Part shown: positions 1 through 8,449 of the stretch, one piece after another
How positions within the stretch are numbered: the stretch's first letter is position 1
How the letters are laid out: every line of letters starts with the position of its first letter
From: Candidatus Burkholderia humilis
GTDB taxonomy: Bacteria > Pseudomonadota > Gammaproteobacteria > Burkholderiales > Burkholderiaceae
Reading direction: 5' to 3'
Assembly (NCBI GenBank): GCA_001184405.1
Contig: LFMX01000008.1
Location: 1 to 64,000, forward strand
DNA: 64,000 nucleotides
Translations under genes and position numbers: made by a program
Notes under the pieces: generated by a model
The model's input: only the letters and a program-made list of their open reading frames with translations
Database searches by the model: none
Told to the model about the DNA's origin: nothing

Positions 1-22
1 GCCAGGCGCGAACGCGATGCGC

Positions 23-1159
23 TTAGAACGAGTGCTGAATGCCTGCGTAGATACCCTTCTGGCTATTGCCCGGCAACGGGTTGTCCGTTGCCGCGCCCGA
101 ACCGTAGTTATTGGCGTTCAGGCCGTAATTCGCCGCCTTGCTGTTCTTCGTCATGGCGATCTGCATATCGACCAGCGTGCGCTTGGACAGATTGTACGAA
201 CCGCCGATCGTGTACAGCGTCGCATTGCCCGAACCGTTGTTGCCGTTCACGTGATAGACCGCGCCGATCAGCGCAGCCGCCGGGGTGGCTTGCCACGTCA
301 CGCCGCCCCATTCGTGATCGAGTGTGGTCGGCTGGCCGGGCAGCACGAAGTTCATACCCGACGTGCGGATGGCCTGATAGCCGCCCTGAAAACCTTGAAC
401 TGGCCGAGGAACACGTTGAACATCGCCGTGTATTCGCGCGAGTAGGCGTACGCCCCGTTGCCGTTGGCTTGGCCCACCGGCACATACGCACCGCCGAGCG
501 AGCCGTTGTTCGGATTGCGGATTTCGTCATAAAGGCCGCGAACCTGGAAGTACGGCGATGAATACGTGACTTGTGCGCCAGCTTCACGGCCTTGATTGGT
601 CGTGCCGTTGCCGTTCCAGTTTGTCGCGTTCGACAACGCGTACTGGCCGTAGAAGTCGAAGCTCGCGACCTTCGGCGACTGATACAAAATGTTGTTGCTC
701 GATTGCGGCCAGTTACGACCCCGCACCAGCGATGCCGACGACCAGTTCGACTGACCGAACGGATCGAAATCCCACACGCCGTTCGAGATGAAGAGTTCGG
801 GGCCGAGCAGCAACGTACCGTAGTTGGCATTGGACATGCCGACCGTCGCCTAGCGGTTGAAGAGGTCGTTATTGGCCGGGCCTTGACCGTTCATCGTGTT
901 GAAGCTGCCTTCGAGCTGGAACACCGCTCGTGTGCCGCCACCCAGATCCTCCGCGCCCTTGAGACCCCACAGGCTCGTGCCCCAGTCGCCGCTTTCCGCG
1001 CGGAAACGATGCGTGCTGCCCGCCGTTTGCGTCCGGCACGCCGTTCATGTATTCGAGACCGGCGTCCAGACGGCCGTACAAGGTCACGCTGCTCTGAGCC
1101 TGCGCTGCCGCGCTAAATGCCATGAGCGCTGCCGTCGCGAGCAATACTTTCTTCATCAT
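23..1159 (-). pseudogene. Gram-negative general porin, broken copy
   Basis: This is an outer-membrane diffusion porin of the Burkholderia trimeric type, about 380 codons, now non-functional. It starts with MMKKVLLATAALMAF and a signal peptide ending in AQAQ, followed by the hallmark SSVTLYGRLDAGLEY, and ends with the porin-type terminal phenylalanine (GIYAGIQHSF). Compared with the intact paralogue just upstream at 1473-2627, it has a frameshift near 1015-1030, a TGG to TAG nonsense change at 850-852 (the W of FNRWATVG), and a two-base AA insertion near 388-391. The rest still aligns almost codon for codon, so decay is recent. Both copies lie in the same orientation, consistent with tandem duplication. 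Family assignment is firm; the substrate range is unknown. Confidence 0.93.
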
Positions 1160-1370
1160 TTCCTCACCAACCCCTTAGAAAAAGTTCTTAAAACGCCGAA
1201 CGCGCGAGACGAAATCGCACGATCCGTTGCGGACGGCGCGATCGAAACGACTTTCGGTGGACGGGGAATTGTGAAGTGAAAGACAACTACGCTGGCAACG
1301 CGCGGTTAGTGTGCCTTTGTTCGGCAGAGTGATGAATTTCGTTAAGGCGATGGCGCGAGTCATCGAAGGA

Positions 1371-1410
1371 AAATAAAAAACGGTGCGATACCCTTTCGGG
1401 CACCGCACCG
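1371..1410 (-). terminator. Rho-independent terminator of the intact porin
   Basis: Read on the minus strand, a hairpin with outer arms CGGTGCG/CGCACCG and an inner GCCC/GGGT stem is followed by a T-rich tract (1371-1380). It lies about 60 bases past the stop codon of the intact porin. The rest of the 1160-1472 spacer holds no gene and should contain the promoter of the broken porin. Confidence 0.85.
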
Positions 1411-1472
1411 ATACGCGCCTCTCGCAGCAACGTGAAAACCTTATACAACGATTCTTCGATCAGCCTCGTTGC

Positions 1473-2627
1473 TTAGAACGAGTGCTGGATGCCAGCGTAC
1501 ACGCCCGTCTGGCTGTGACCCGGGAACGGGTTGTCCGTCGAGGCAGCCGAGCCGTAGTTGTTGGCGTTCAGGCCGTAGTTCGCGCTCTTGCTGTTCTGCA
1601 CGGTCGCGACCTGCAGGTCGAGCAGGGTGCGCTTGGACAGGTTGTACGAGCCGCCGACCGTGTAGATGGTTGCGTTACCCGCGCCGTTGTTGCCGTTCAC
1701 GTGGTAGACCGCGACGATCAGCGCTGCCGCCGGCGTCGCTTGCCACGTCACGCCGCCCCATTCGTGATCCAGCGTCGTAGGCTGCTCCGGCAGCGCGCCG
1801 GTGATGCCCGAGCTGCGGATCGCCTGATATGCGCCCTGAACCTTGAACTGGCCGAGGAACAGGTTGAACATCGCCGTGTACTCACGCGAGTAACCGTAGA
1901 CGCCGTTCGCCGTGCCGGCGTTGATCGGGTCATAATACACGCCGCCGAGCGTACCGTTCGCCGGATTGCGGATTTCGTCGTACATACCGCGAATCTGGAA
2001 GAGCGGCGTCGTGTACGTGATGTACGCGCCGGCTTCGCGGCCTTGCGGCGTCGTGCCGTTGCCGTTCCAGTTCGTCGCGTTCGACAGCGAGTACTGACCG
2101 TAGAAGTCGAAGCCCGCGAACTTCGACGACTGGTACGAAATGTTGTTGCTCGATTGCGGCCAGTTGCGGCCACGCACCAGCGATGCCGACGACCAGTTCG
2201 ACTGACCGAACGGATCGAAGTCCCACACGCCGTTGGAGATGAAGAGCTCACGGCCCAACAGCAGCGTACCGAAGTTGTTCTTGGCGATACCGACCGTCGC
2301 CCAGCGATTGAAGAGACCGCCGCCGCCCGAGCCCTGGCCCGTCATCGTGTTGAAGCTGCCTTCCAACTGGAACACGGCGCGATAGCCGCTGCCCAGATCC
2401 TCGACGCCCTTCATGCCCCACAGGCTCGTGCCCCAGTCGCCGCTTTCCGCCTTGAAGCGGTGCGAGGTGCCGGTGGCCGCACCGTTGGGGCCGACGCCGG
2501 TCGGCACGCCATTCATATATTCGAGACCCGCGTCCAGGCGGCCATACAGCGTCACGCTGCTTTGAGCGTGCGCCATTCCGCTGAACGTCAGCAGCGCTGC
2601 TGACGCGAGCAAAGCTTTCTTCATCAT
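1473..2627 (-). CDS. Gram-negative general porin (intact)
   Basis: This 384-residue outer-membrane porin should form a trimeric 16-strand beta barrel for small hydrophilic solutes. A signal peptide of about 20 residues (cleavage after AHAQ) precedes SSVTLYGRLDAGLEYMNGV, the usual first strand of Burkholderiales porins. The chain ends in HSF, the C-terminal aromatic needed for BAM-dependent assembly. Length matches the family (350-390 residues). The start is the first of two adjacent ATG codons after a GGGTTGAG purine stretch. It has its own terminator and a long AT-rich leader. It is the intact partner of the pseudogene at 23-1159 and may have made that copy redundant. No internal damage was seen. 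Confidence 0.93.
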   Translation of the reverse strand: MMKKALLASAALLTFSGMAHAQSSVTLYGRLDAGLEYMNGVPTGVGPNGAATGTSHRFKAESGDWGTSLWGMKGVEDLGSGYRAVFQLEGSFNTMTGQGSGGGGLFNRWATVGIAKNNFGTLLLGRELFISNGVWDFDPFGQSNWSSASLVRGRNWPQSSNNISYQSSKFAGFDFYGQYSLSNATNWNGNGTTPQGREAGAYITYTTPLFQIRGMYDEIRNPANGTLGGVYYDPINAGTANGVYGYSREYTAMFNLFLGQFKVQGAYQAIRSSGITGALPEQPTTLDHEWGGVTWQATPAAALIVAVYHVNGNNGAGNATIYTVGGSYNLSKRTLLDLQVATVQNSKSANYGLNANNYGSAASTDNPFPGHSQTGVYAGIQHSF

Positions 2628-3108
2628 CTCAACCCTGTCAAGAAATAGAACCCAAGTGCTGCTGTGTGGTTCGATGCGAGCGCACCCAACCGTAAATTGT
2701 TTTTCAGAGGCAGGACACGCGTGGGCTTTGCATTTGACGACCCGCGCGTTTTGGGCGCGGGTCCAGCATATCGACCTGGTCGGTCGATGTCCGTCCTCAG
2801 TTTTCTTGGATTTGAAGTAAAACTACTTTTTGTGAATTCGTTTTGGTACTTTGGTTACTAATTTAACAAAATATGATTTTAACACCAAAGAAAATTGACG
2901 CTCTCCGAACCTTTGTGTCAAAAATGCAAACCCTTATGTGGTATGCATGCGACCCACAGCGTGGGAACCGCCCCGCAAACCCTTATGGGTAAAGGGTTCA
3001 GCCGGACGTAAGTTTCGGGGTCAGGTTTCTCGCCTATTGACGGCGATGCATGGCAGCGCTATGCCGCTCGACGTCGGAAAACTGGGCCTTTCGGCCGTGC
3101 GCAAACGC
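2628..3108. other. Porin leader and promoter region, no gene
   Basis: This 480-base spacer is clearly AT-rich between about 2790 and 2930. A plausible minus-strand promoter is TTGGTG and TAAATT spaced by 17 bases, ending near 2858; this is a weak match. A perfect 13-base direct repeat, GCAAACCCTTATG, occurs at 2926-2938 and 2975-2987, 49 bases apart, and could be a regulator site for the downstream porin. I saw no convincing coding sequence. Confidence 0.5.
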
Positions 3109-3137
3109 AAAAAAGCGCCTCAAAGGGCGCTTTTTTT
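3109..3137 (-). terminator. Terminator downstream of hisP
   Basis: A GCGCC/GGCGC stem flanked by A and T runs on both sides (3109-3114 and 3131-3137) forms an intrinsic terminator that could work in both directions. It lies about 37 bases past the hisP stop codon and ends the importer operon. Confidence 0.8.
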
Positions 3138-3173
3138 GAGTGGACGTTACTAAACAGCGATTGTGTAGTCGTG

Positions 3174-3953
3174 CTACTTGAGGCTGCCCGAAAGGAACTG
3201 CTTCAGCCGTTCGCTCTTTGTATCGCCGAACACCGCATCCGGATGGCCTTCTTCCTCGATGCGCCCCTGATGCAGAAACACCACGTGGTTCGATACATTG
3301 CGCGCGAACACCATTTCGTGCGTCACGACGATCATCGTGCGGCCTTCTTCGGCGAGCGTCTGCATTACCTTGAGCACTTCGCCGACGAGTTCCGGGTCCA
3401 GCACGGACGTGGGTTCATCGAAGAGCATGACATCGGGATGCATGGCGAGCGAGCGCGCAATGGCCACGCGCTGCTGCTGTCCGCCCGACAAATGCGACGG
3501 GTACTGTTTCTCCAGACGCGGCGCGAGCCCGACCTTCTCCAGATACGTCCGCGCGCGATCCTCCGCTTCCTTCTTCGACAGTCCGAGCACGTTGACCGGC
3601 GCTTCGATCACGTTCTCCAGCACATTCATATGCGACCAGAGATTGAAGTGCTGGAACACCATCGACAGCTTCGAGCGCATCTGACGCAACTGCTTCGGGT
3701 CCGCGACCTTCAGCGCACCGGTCTTGTCCTTCAGCGTGCGCATTTCCTCGCCATCGACGAAGATGCGCCCCTGATTCGGCTGTTCCAAAAAGTTGATACA
3801 GCGCAGCATCGTGCTCTTGCCCGAACCCGACGAGCTGATGATGCTGATCACATCGTCCGCTTTCGCCTTGAGCGAAACGCCCTTCAGAACTTTGTTGTTG
3901 CCGTACTGCTTGTGAATGTCGTCGACGAAAAGCTTGTGCTGCTCGGAATTCAT
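3174..3953 (-). CDS. hisP: Histidine/lysine-arginine-ornithine ABC transporter ATPase
   Basis: This 259-residue ATPase of a polar amino-acid importer would couple ATP hydrolysis to uptake through HisQ/HisM. Visible motifs are Walker A (about residues 40-48), Q-loop (VFQHFNLW), signature [15 protein letters not shown], Walker B MLFDEPTS and the H-loop VTHEM. The frame is open and full-length, but several normally invariant positions are changed: the first Walker A glycine is serine (SSSGSGKST), the preceding conserved glycine is aspartate (KADDVISI), the D-loop alanine is valine (TSVLDPE), and VTHEMGF has become VTHEMVF. The permease genes just upstream are broken (hisM frameshift, hisQ deletion), so this ATPase has probably lost its partner and drifts by missense change. 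Family assignment is firm; activity is doubtful. Confidence 0.88.
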   Translation of the reverse strand: MNSEQHKLFVDDIHKQYGNNKVLKGVSLKAKADDVISIISSSGSGKSTMLRCINFLEQPNQGRIFVDGEEMRTLKDKTGALKVADPKQLRQMRSKLSMVFQHFNLWSHMNVLENVIEAPVNVLGLSKKEAEDRARTYLEKVGLAPRLEKQYPSHLSGGQQQRVAIARSLAMHPDVMLFDEPTSVLDPELVGEVLKVMQTLAEEGRTMIVVTHEMVFARNVSNHVVFLHQGRIEEEGHPDAVFGDTKSERLKQFLSGSLK

Positions 3954-3977
3954 GAACGGTCCTGAGGTTGAAGGGGC

Positions 3978-4692
3978 TTACTTGCTTTGCGGTCGCAAAT
4001 ACGCGAGCCAGCGATGCTTCGCGCGGCGGAACAGCCACACGAGCGCGAACGAGATGCAGAGATAGAGCAGGGCGGCGATGCCGAACGCCTCGAACGACTG
4101 ATATGTCGCCGAGTTCACATCGCGCGCGATTTTGAGGATGTCCGGTACGGTCGCGGTGAAGGCGACGGTCGTGGCGTGCAGCATCAGGATGACTTCGTTA
4201 CTGTAAGTACGGCAGCGCGCAGCGCAGCGCCGACGGCAAAATCACCCGCCGATACAGCGTGAACGTGGACATGCCGTACGCCCGCGCCGCTTCGATTTCC
4301 ACGTACGGCATCGCCTTGATCGCGCCGGCGAAGATTTCCGTCGTGTAGGCGCAGGTGTTGAGCGTGAACGCGAGCAGCGTGTAGTTCATGCCGCTGCGGA
4401 AAAATTCGGCCATCAGCGCGTGACCGCGCACGACCTGCAGACTGTACAAACCGGTGTAGCAAAGCAGCAGCTGCACGTAGAGCGGCGTGCTGCGAAACAC
4501 ATACGTATAGAGCCACACCGAGCGCGACAGCAGCTTGTTCTTCGACACGCGCGCCACCGCGAGCGGCACCGACAGATAAAACCCGAGGCCGATGGAAATG
4601 ACCAGCAGCCACATCGTGATCGCAAGACCGGTGATGCGGTAGCCGTCGGTAAAGAGGTAGTTCTTCCAGTATTCCTGGATGATTTCGATCAT
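3978..4692 (-). pseudogene. hisM: Histidine ABC transporter permease HisM, frameshifted
   Basis: This inner-membrane permease subunit would pair with HisQ on the HisP ATPase. The first 164 codons (MIEIIQEYWKNYLFTDGYRI onward) carry the transmembrane segments and the EAA loop (IEAARAYGMSTFTLYRRVIL). Near 4199-4203 an extra base changes the expected LPAYSNEVILM: a four-base step follows LP and a TAA stop appears. The last ~65 codons continue in another frame (SNEVILMLHATTVAFTATVP to LAYLRPQSK). Joined, the product would be about 237 residues, normal for HisM. The gap to hisP is 24 bases, so the genes were an operon. Confidence 0.9.
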
Positions 4693-4707
4693 GAGTTCCG
4701 CCGCACT

Positions 4708-4942
4708 TTAAAGATCAACCTTGCGCACGCCGATGGAATAGCGCTGCTCCAGCCAGATCAGCACGAGATCGGGGACGCCGCGAATCAGCGTCGTGTAGAC
4801 GGTGCCGACGCCCGACGGTTTTTCGACAGCTTCGCCGCCGCGCCGATCAGACCCATCACGAAGGCGAATGCGAGCGACAGCACCGCCAGCTTGACGGTCT
4901 GCCGGTGCTCGCGAGGATCAGCGGGCCGTAGCCTTGCAACAT
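4708..4942 (-). pseudogene. hisQ: HisQ permease remnant with large internal deletion
   Basis: The first codons read MLQGYGPLILA, then after small frame breaks TVKLAVLSLAFAFVMGLIGA, AAKLSKN and TLIRGVPDLVL, as in HisQ. The sequence then jumps directly to the HisQ C-terminus (EQRYSIGVRKVDL and stop). About 150 codons, including the EAA loop and most membrane helices, are missing. The stop lies 16 bases before the hisM start, preserving operon order. The periplasmic binding protein gene that often precedes hisQ is not recognisable upstream. The deletion end points are inferred from family knowledge; the retained ends are directly visible. Confidence 0.8.
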
Positions 4943-5366
4943 GGTGATTCCTTGGTAGTGAGCCCAATGCGGATTCGAACATGCGAACGTGCATTTCGTG
5001 CAGCCGGATTGGCGTGCGGCGAATGTCCCCCTTTCGGCCCGGTGCGCGGGCCGTTTGCCATCGTTTCAGGCGCTGGCGGACCGTATTCTAGGTGGCCAAA
5101 ATTGGATGCCGTCGTTGCTGCTAACCCTTGCACCATCAGGCCGATGCCCCGCATCTGACGCTTTTAGCGATGGCCAGTCAGCCGTCGCCGCCCCGAAAAG
5201 CGCGATATTTTACCCGAACCCGACCCGCGCGCGATTAGAGCCGGAACTCTCCGATTACATCGATTGGCGAGACGGTGTAGTGCCGTTGTGCGCGTTGTTT
5301 GCAACGATGCCCGCCCTTACATTCTCTCCATCGCAAATCAATGCCTTCAGGGCGGGAGCACAGATC
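4943..5366. other. Spacer, no gene recognised
   Basis: About 420 bases separate the divergent hisQ remnant and pirin pseudogene. The place where a hisJ-type binding-protein gene would be expected holds nothing I can read as such. Both promoters should lie here, but I found no strong -35/-10 pair. Confidence 0.4.
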
Positions 5367-6051
5367 ATGTTCGAGATCCGTCGCAGCAACGAACGTGGCC
5401 ACGCCAACCACGGCTGGCTCGACTCGTATCACGCCTTCTCGTTCGCCGATTACCACGATCCGCAGCACGTCCACTTCGGCACGCTGCGCGTGATAAACGA
5501 AGACCGCGTCGCGGGCGGCCAGGGCTTTGGCACGCACGGGCATCGGGATATGGAAATCGTGAGCTAGCGCTCGAAGGCGCGCTCGCGCACCGCGACAGCA
5601 TGGCAACGGCTCGACCATCCGTCCCGGCGACGTCCAGCGCATGAGCGCCGGAACCGGCGTGCGCCATAGCGAATTCAACGGTTCGCCGACGGACACCGCG
5701 CACTTCCTGCAGATCTGGATCATTCCGGATGCGCCGGGCTATGAAGAAAAGCGCTTCACCGACGATGAAAAGCGCGGCCGTCTGCGCGTGATCGCTTCGC
5801 CCAATGGCGACGACGGCTCGGTGAAGATCGGCGCAAACGCGCGCATCTTCGCCGGCTTGTTCGATGCCGCCGAACGCGCCGAATTCGATGTCCCCGCCGC
5901 ACGCCGCGTCTATGTGCATGTGGCGCGCGGCGCGGTGACGGTCAATGGCGTTGCGCTTTCGGCGGGCGATGCCGCGAAGATCGAAGACGTCTCGAAGGTG
6001 ACGCTGGAGCAGGGCGAAGGCGCGGAAGTGCTGCTGTTTGACCTCGCTTAA
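5367..6051 (+). pseudogene. Pirin family protein, two single-base deletions
   Basis: Pirins are cytosolic bicupin iron proteins, some with quercetinase activity. The start [20 protein letters not shown] follows a GGGAGCA ribosome site. The first cupin retains the metal-binding set in [10 protein letters not shown]. At about 5565 a one-base deletion turns the expected SYVLEGAL into an immediate TAG, and a second one-base deletion lies near 5602. From MSAGTGVRHSEFNGS at 5641 the frame is open to the end and contains the second cupin. Joined length is about 229 residues, normal for the shorter pirins. An intrinsic terminator follows. Confidence 0.92.
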
Positions 6052-6070
6052 ATAAGCCGTCGATGTGACA

Positions 6071-6104
6071 AAGGCCGCGGAATGAACCTCGCGGCCTTTT
6101 TTTT
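6071..6104 (+). terminator. Rho-independent terminator after pirin
   Basis: A perfect nine-base stem AAGGCCGCG/CGCGGCCTT is followed by eight T residues, 20 bases past the pirin stop codon. Confidence 0.9.
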
Positions 6105-6118
6105 CGCTTGAAGGAAAG

Positions 6119-6269
6119 TTACGGCTTCGCCGGAGCCGACGCGCCCGCACCCGGCGCCGCGCCGCGCTTCTCCCAGCGCTCATGCATCTTTTCGTGACGC
6201 TCGTGCATCTTCGCGAAGTGCTTCTTCAGCGCCGTGCTGACGGTGGTCTTTTGCTGATCGTTCAGCGCG
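6119..6269 (-). pseudogene. Spy/CpxP-like periplasmic protein, 5'-truncated remnant
   Basis: Fifty C-terminal codons on the minus strand read ALNDQQKTTVSTALKKHFAK, then a His/Met/Glu-rich MHERHEKMHERW helix and an Ala/Pro tail to a TAA stop. The LNDQQK element and basic helical repeat resemble the LTxxQ-type Spy/CpxP envelope-stress proteins. Reading upstream, the coding sequence stops abruptly at about 6269, where a response regulator begins on the other strand with no spacer. Both genes therefore lost their 5' ends, and the shared promoter region, in one deletion. The identity is a motif-level guess. Confidence 0.55.
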
Positions 6270-6698
6270 GACGATTACCTCGGCAAGCCGTTCAATCCGC
6301 GCGAGCTGCTCGCGCGCGTGCAGGCCGTGCTGCGCCGCCGCACCATTCCGTCCGCCGCGCCGGAACAGCGCGAGCCGTATTCCTTCGGCAAATTCCGGCT
6401 GGATTTCCAGTCGCGCACGCTGCGACAGGACGACAAGCCCATCACGCTGTCGGGCAGCGAATTCGCGCTCTTGAAGATTTTCGTCAACAACCCCATGCGC
6501 ACGCTCACGCGCGAACGCCTGCTCGAACTGCTGCACGGTCCGGAATACGACGGCACCGATCGCGGCATCGACGTGCAGGTGTGGCGTCTGCGCCGCATTC
6601 TGGAAACCGATCCCTCCGCGTCGCGCTTCATTCAGACGGTGCGCGGGCGCGGTTACGTGTTCGTGCCGGACGGCGAGCAAAATGCGCCGGGCAATTGA
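6270..6698 (+). pseudogene. OmpR-family response regulator, N-terminus deleted
   Basis: The coding sequence begins mid-domain at DDYLGKPFNPRELLARVQAV, the conserved K-P-F end of a receiver domain, so the phospho-acceptor aspartate and about 100 codons are missing. The remainder is a complete winged-helix DNA-binding domain (LSGSEFALLKIFVNNP, LTRERLLELL, RGIDVQVWRLRRI, TVRGRGYVFVPDG). The stop at 6698 overlaps the start of the histidine kinase by 17 bases, indicating a two-gene operon. The break point at about 6270 is the junction with the inverted Spy-like remnant. An internal start could still give a DNA-binding-only protein, but it would not be phosphorylated. Confidence 0.88.
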
Positions 6699-8013
6699 TA
6701 CGCTGTTCGGGCGGCTGGTCGTCATCGGCATGCTGGTGTTGTCGCATGTCGCGTGGTTCGCGATCATCCGCTTCGAGCGGGACAACACGCAGACGCGTTT
6801 CGCGGTGGAAGAGGCCGCGTTTCTCGTCGAAGCAGTGCGTCAGCACATCAGCAATACGCCGGATCAGCCCTTGCCGCCGCGCGTGCGCATCGTCGGGCTG
6901 GACAGTCCCGAAGCGCTGCGCGAGTCGGACGAGGACATGCCGCCGCCGCTTTTGCGCTTCATCGAAGATTTGAAAGACCGTCTGCCCGACGGCACCGATG
7001 TCCGCATGAGCGAGCCCGGCACGCCGCCGAGCGTGTGGGTGCACGGCGCGAAAGATGCCGGCTGGGTCGTCGTTCCGGTGCGGCCGCTGCGCCCGTCGCG
7101 CTCGCGCGACCGTATGCTCATGTGGCTCGCGCTGATTTTCTCGACCGCCGTGCTCGCCGCGCTGTTCGGCGCGTGGCAGTTGCAGCATCCGCTGCGCGCG
7201 CTCGCGCAGGCCGTGCAGCGCTTCGGTTGCGGCCAGCCCACGCCACCTGTGCCCGAGCGCGGGCCGAGCGAACTGCGTCAGCTCACGCACGGCTTTAATC
7301 AGATGGTGCGCGAGGTATCGCAGACGGAAAACGACCGCGCGGTGATGCTCGCGGGCGTCGCGCACGACCTGAAGACGCCGCTCGCGCGCCTGCGTCTGCG
7401 CGCCGAAATGATGGACGACCAGAAAACGCGTGATGGCGTCGTGCGCGCCGTCGATTCAATGGCGCATATCGTCGATCAATTCCTCGTGTTCGCGCACGAC
7501 CGGCCGGACGGCAGCGAGCCTGTTCCAGTCGATGAACAATGCGAGCGCGTGGCGCGGTCGTATCGCGCGGTGGCGGCGGGCGCGGAATCCATTCGCCTCA
7601 GGCTCGACGCGGGGCCGACGTTCATTTTGCCGGCCGCGACGCTCGACCGGCTGCTGTCGAATCTGCTGGACAACGCGCATGCATACGGCGTGCCGCCGGT
7701 CGATATCGAAACGCGGCGCGGCGCGAACGGCTGGGTGTTGTCGGTATCGGATCATGGCAAGGGCATTGCGCCCGAGGATCTCATCAAGGCGAGCCGGCCG
7801 TTCGTGCGGCTCGATCCGGCGCGCGGCGGCAGCGGACATAGCGGGCTTGGCCTGGCAATTGTCAAGCGGCTGGCGCGGCGCGCGGGCGGCGAGTGTGAAG
7901 TGAGCAATCGCGCGGAAGGCGGCCTGCAGATCGTGATGACCTTTCCGTTCGATAGCGCGCTGCTGCCGGCATCCGAGCGGCGCGCGGCCTCGCATGAGGA
8001 GCGGGCGGTCTGA
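6682..8013 (+). CDS. Sensor histidine kinase, EnvZ/RisS-like
   Basis: This 443-residue inner-membrane sensor kinase would autophosphorylate on histidine and phosphorylate an OmpR-type regulator. It has two membrane helices (about residues 9-30 and 146-165) with a periplasmic sensor of about 110 residues between them, then HAMP. The H-box GVAHDLKTPLARLR has its histidine near residue 228. The N-box is SNLLDNAHAYG (asparagine near 331), G1 is SDHGKGI and G2 is GHSGLGLAI. No catalytic residue is missing and the frame is open throughout. Its cognate regulator, immediately upstream and overlapping by 17 bases, has lost its receiver domain, so this kinase appears orphaned. A terminator-like hairpin lies in the 60-base gap to the convergent gene. 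Confidence 0.92.
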   Translation: MRRAIDTLFGRLVVIGMLVLSHVAWFAIIRFERDNTQTRFAVEEAAFLVEAVRQHISNTPDQPLPPRVRIVGLDSPEALRESDEDMPPPLLRFIEDLKDRLPDGTDVRMSEPGTPPSVWVHGAKDAGWVVVPVRPLRPSRSRDRMLMWLALIFSTAVLAALFGAWQLQHPLRALAQAVQRFGCGQPTPPVPERGPSELRQLTHGFNQMVREVSQTENDRAVMLAGVAHDLKTPLARLRLRAEMMDDQKTRDGVVRAVDSMAHIVDQFLVFAHDRPDGSEPVPVDEQCERVARSYRAVAAGAESIRLRLDAGPTFILPAATLDRLLSNLLDNAHAYGVPPVDIETRRGANGWVLSVSDHGKGIAPEDLIKASRPFVRLDPARGGSGHSGLGLAIVKRLARRAGGECEVSNRAEGGLQIVMTFPFDSALLPASERRAASHEERAV

Positions 8014-8033
8014 TGCTGTGCGCGTGATGTGTC

Positions 8034-8068
8034 GCAGAAAAAACGCCTTCGGTGATGCCGGAGGCGTC
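8034..8068 (-). terminator. Terminator between convergent genes
   Basis: A ten-base stem ACGCCTTCGG/CCGGAGGCGT with one wobble pair is flanked on the plus-strand left side by six A residues. Read on the minus strand this is a hairpin followed by a U tract, five bases past the stop of the small gene at 8074. Confidence 0.75.
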
Positions 8069-8073
8069 GTGCA

Positions 8074-8337
8074 TTAATCGAACAGCGTCTCCAGCGCGGA
8101 CGCCGCCTCGCTGTCCACCGTGTTGTACGTCACCGTATCCGCCTCGAAGATGTAGTGCGTCGTGTACTTGCCGAGGCGCGACAGAATTTCCTCCTGAATC
8201 ACTTCCGGCGCGAGTTCGATCTTGAGGAACCACGCCGTCGACGAAAGCCGCGTCTGAAACGAGCCGTACTCGGCAAGCAGTTGGTCGAACGTTTCAGCGT
8301 CCTGATCGCGGCACACGATGACCAGATTTCCCTTCAT
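8074..8337 (-). CDS. Small conserved protein with possible Cas2/SinR-like ferredoxin fold
   Basis: This 87-residue protein starts MKGNLVIVCRDQDAETFDQL and ends LETLFD. It has no signal peptide or membrane helix. The pattern is a beta strand (NLVIVC), an amphipathic helix (ETFDQLLAEYG), a turn and strand (TRLSSTAWFLKIEL), a helix (APEVIQEEIL) and a final strand (HYIFEADTV). This recalls the small SinR/Cas2-like ferredoxin-fold proteins, in which an STWFV-type strand follows the first helix. That resemblance is structural intuition only, and no CRISPR context exists here. The gene is intact beside a decayed diguanylate cyclase in the same orientation, 112 bases away. Function is unknown. Confidence 0.72.
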   Translation of the reverse strand: MKGNLVIVCRDQDAETFDQLLAEYGSFQTRLSSTAWFLKIELAPEVIQEEILSRLGKYTTHYIFEADTVTYNTVDSEAASALETLFD

Positions 8338-8449
8338 GCAATCCTCCGAAGACGGCCACGCCGCCTGAATTGAAGTTCGATGATACCTGCGCACCGCAGC
8401 CGCGTCGCGACTGGCGCATGAACGTGCGATGATGGCGGATGACGCGTGA

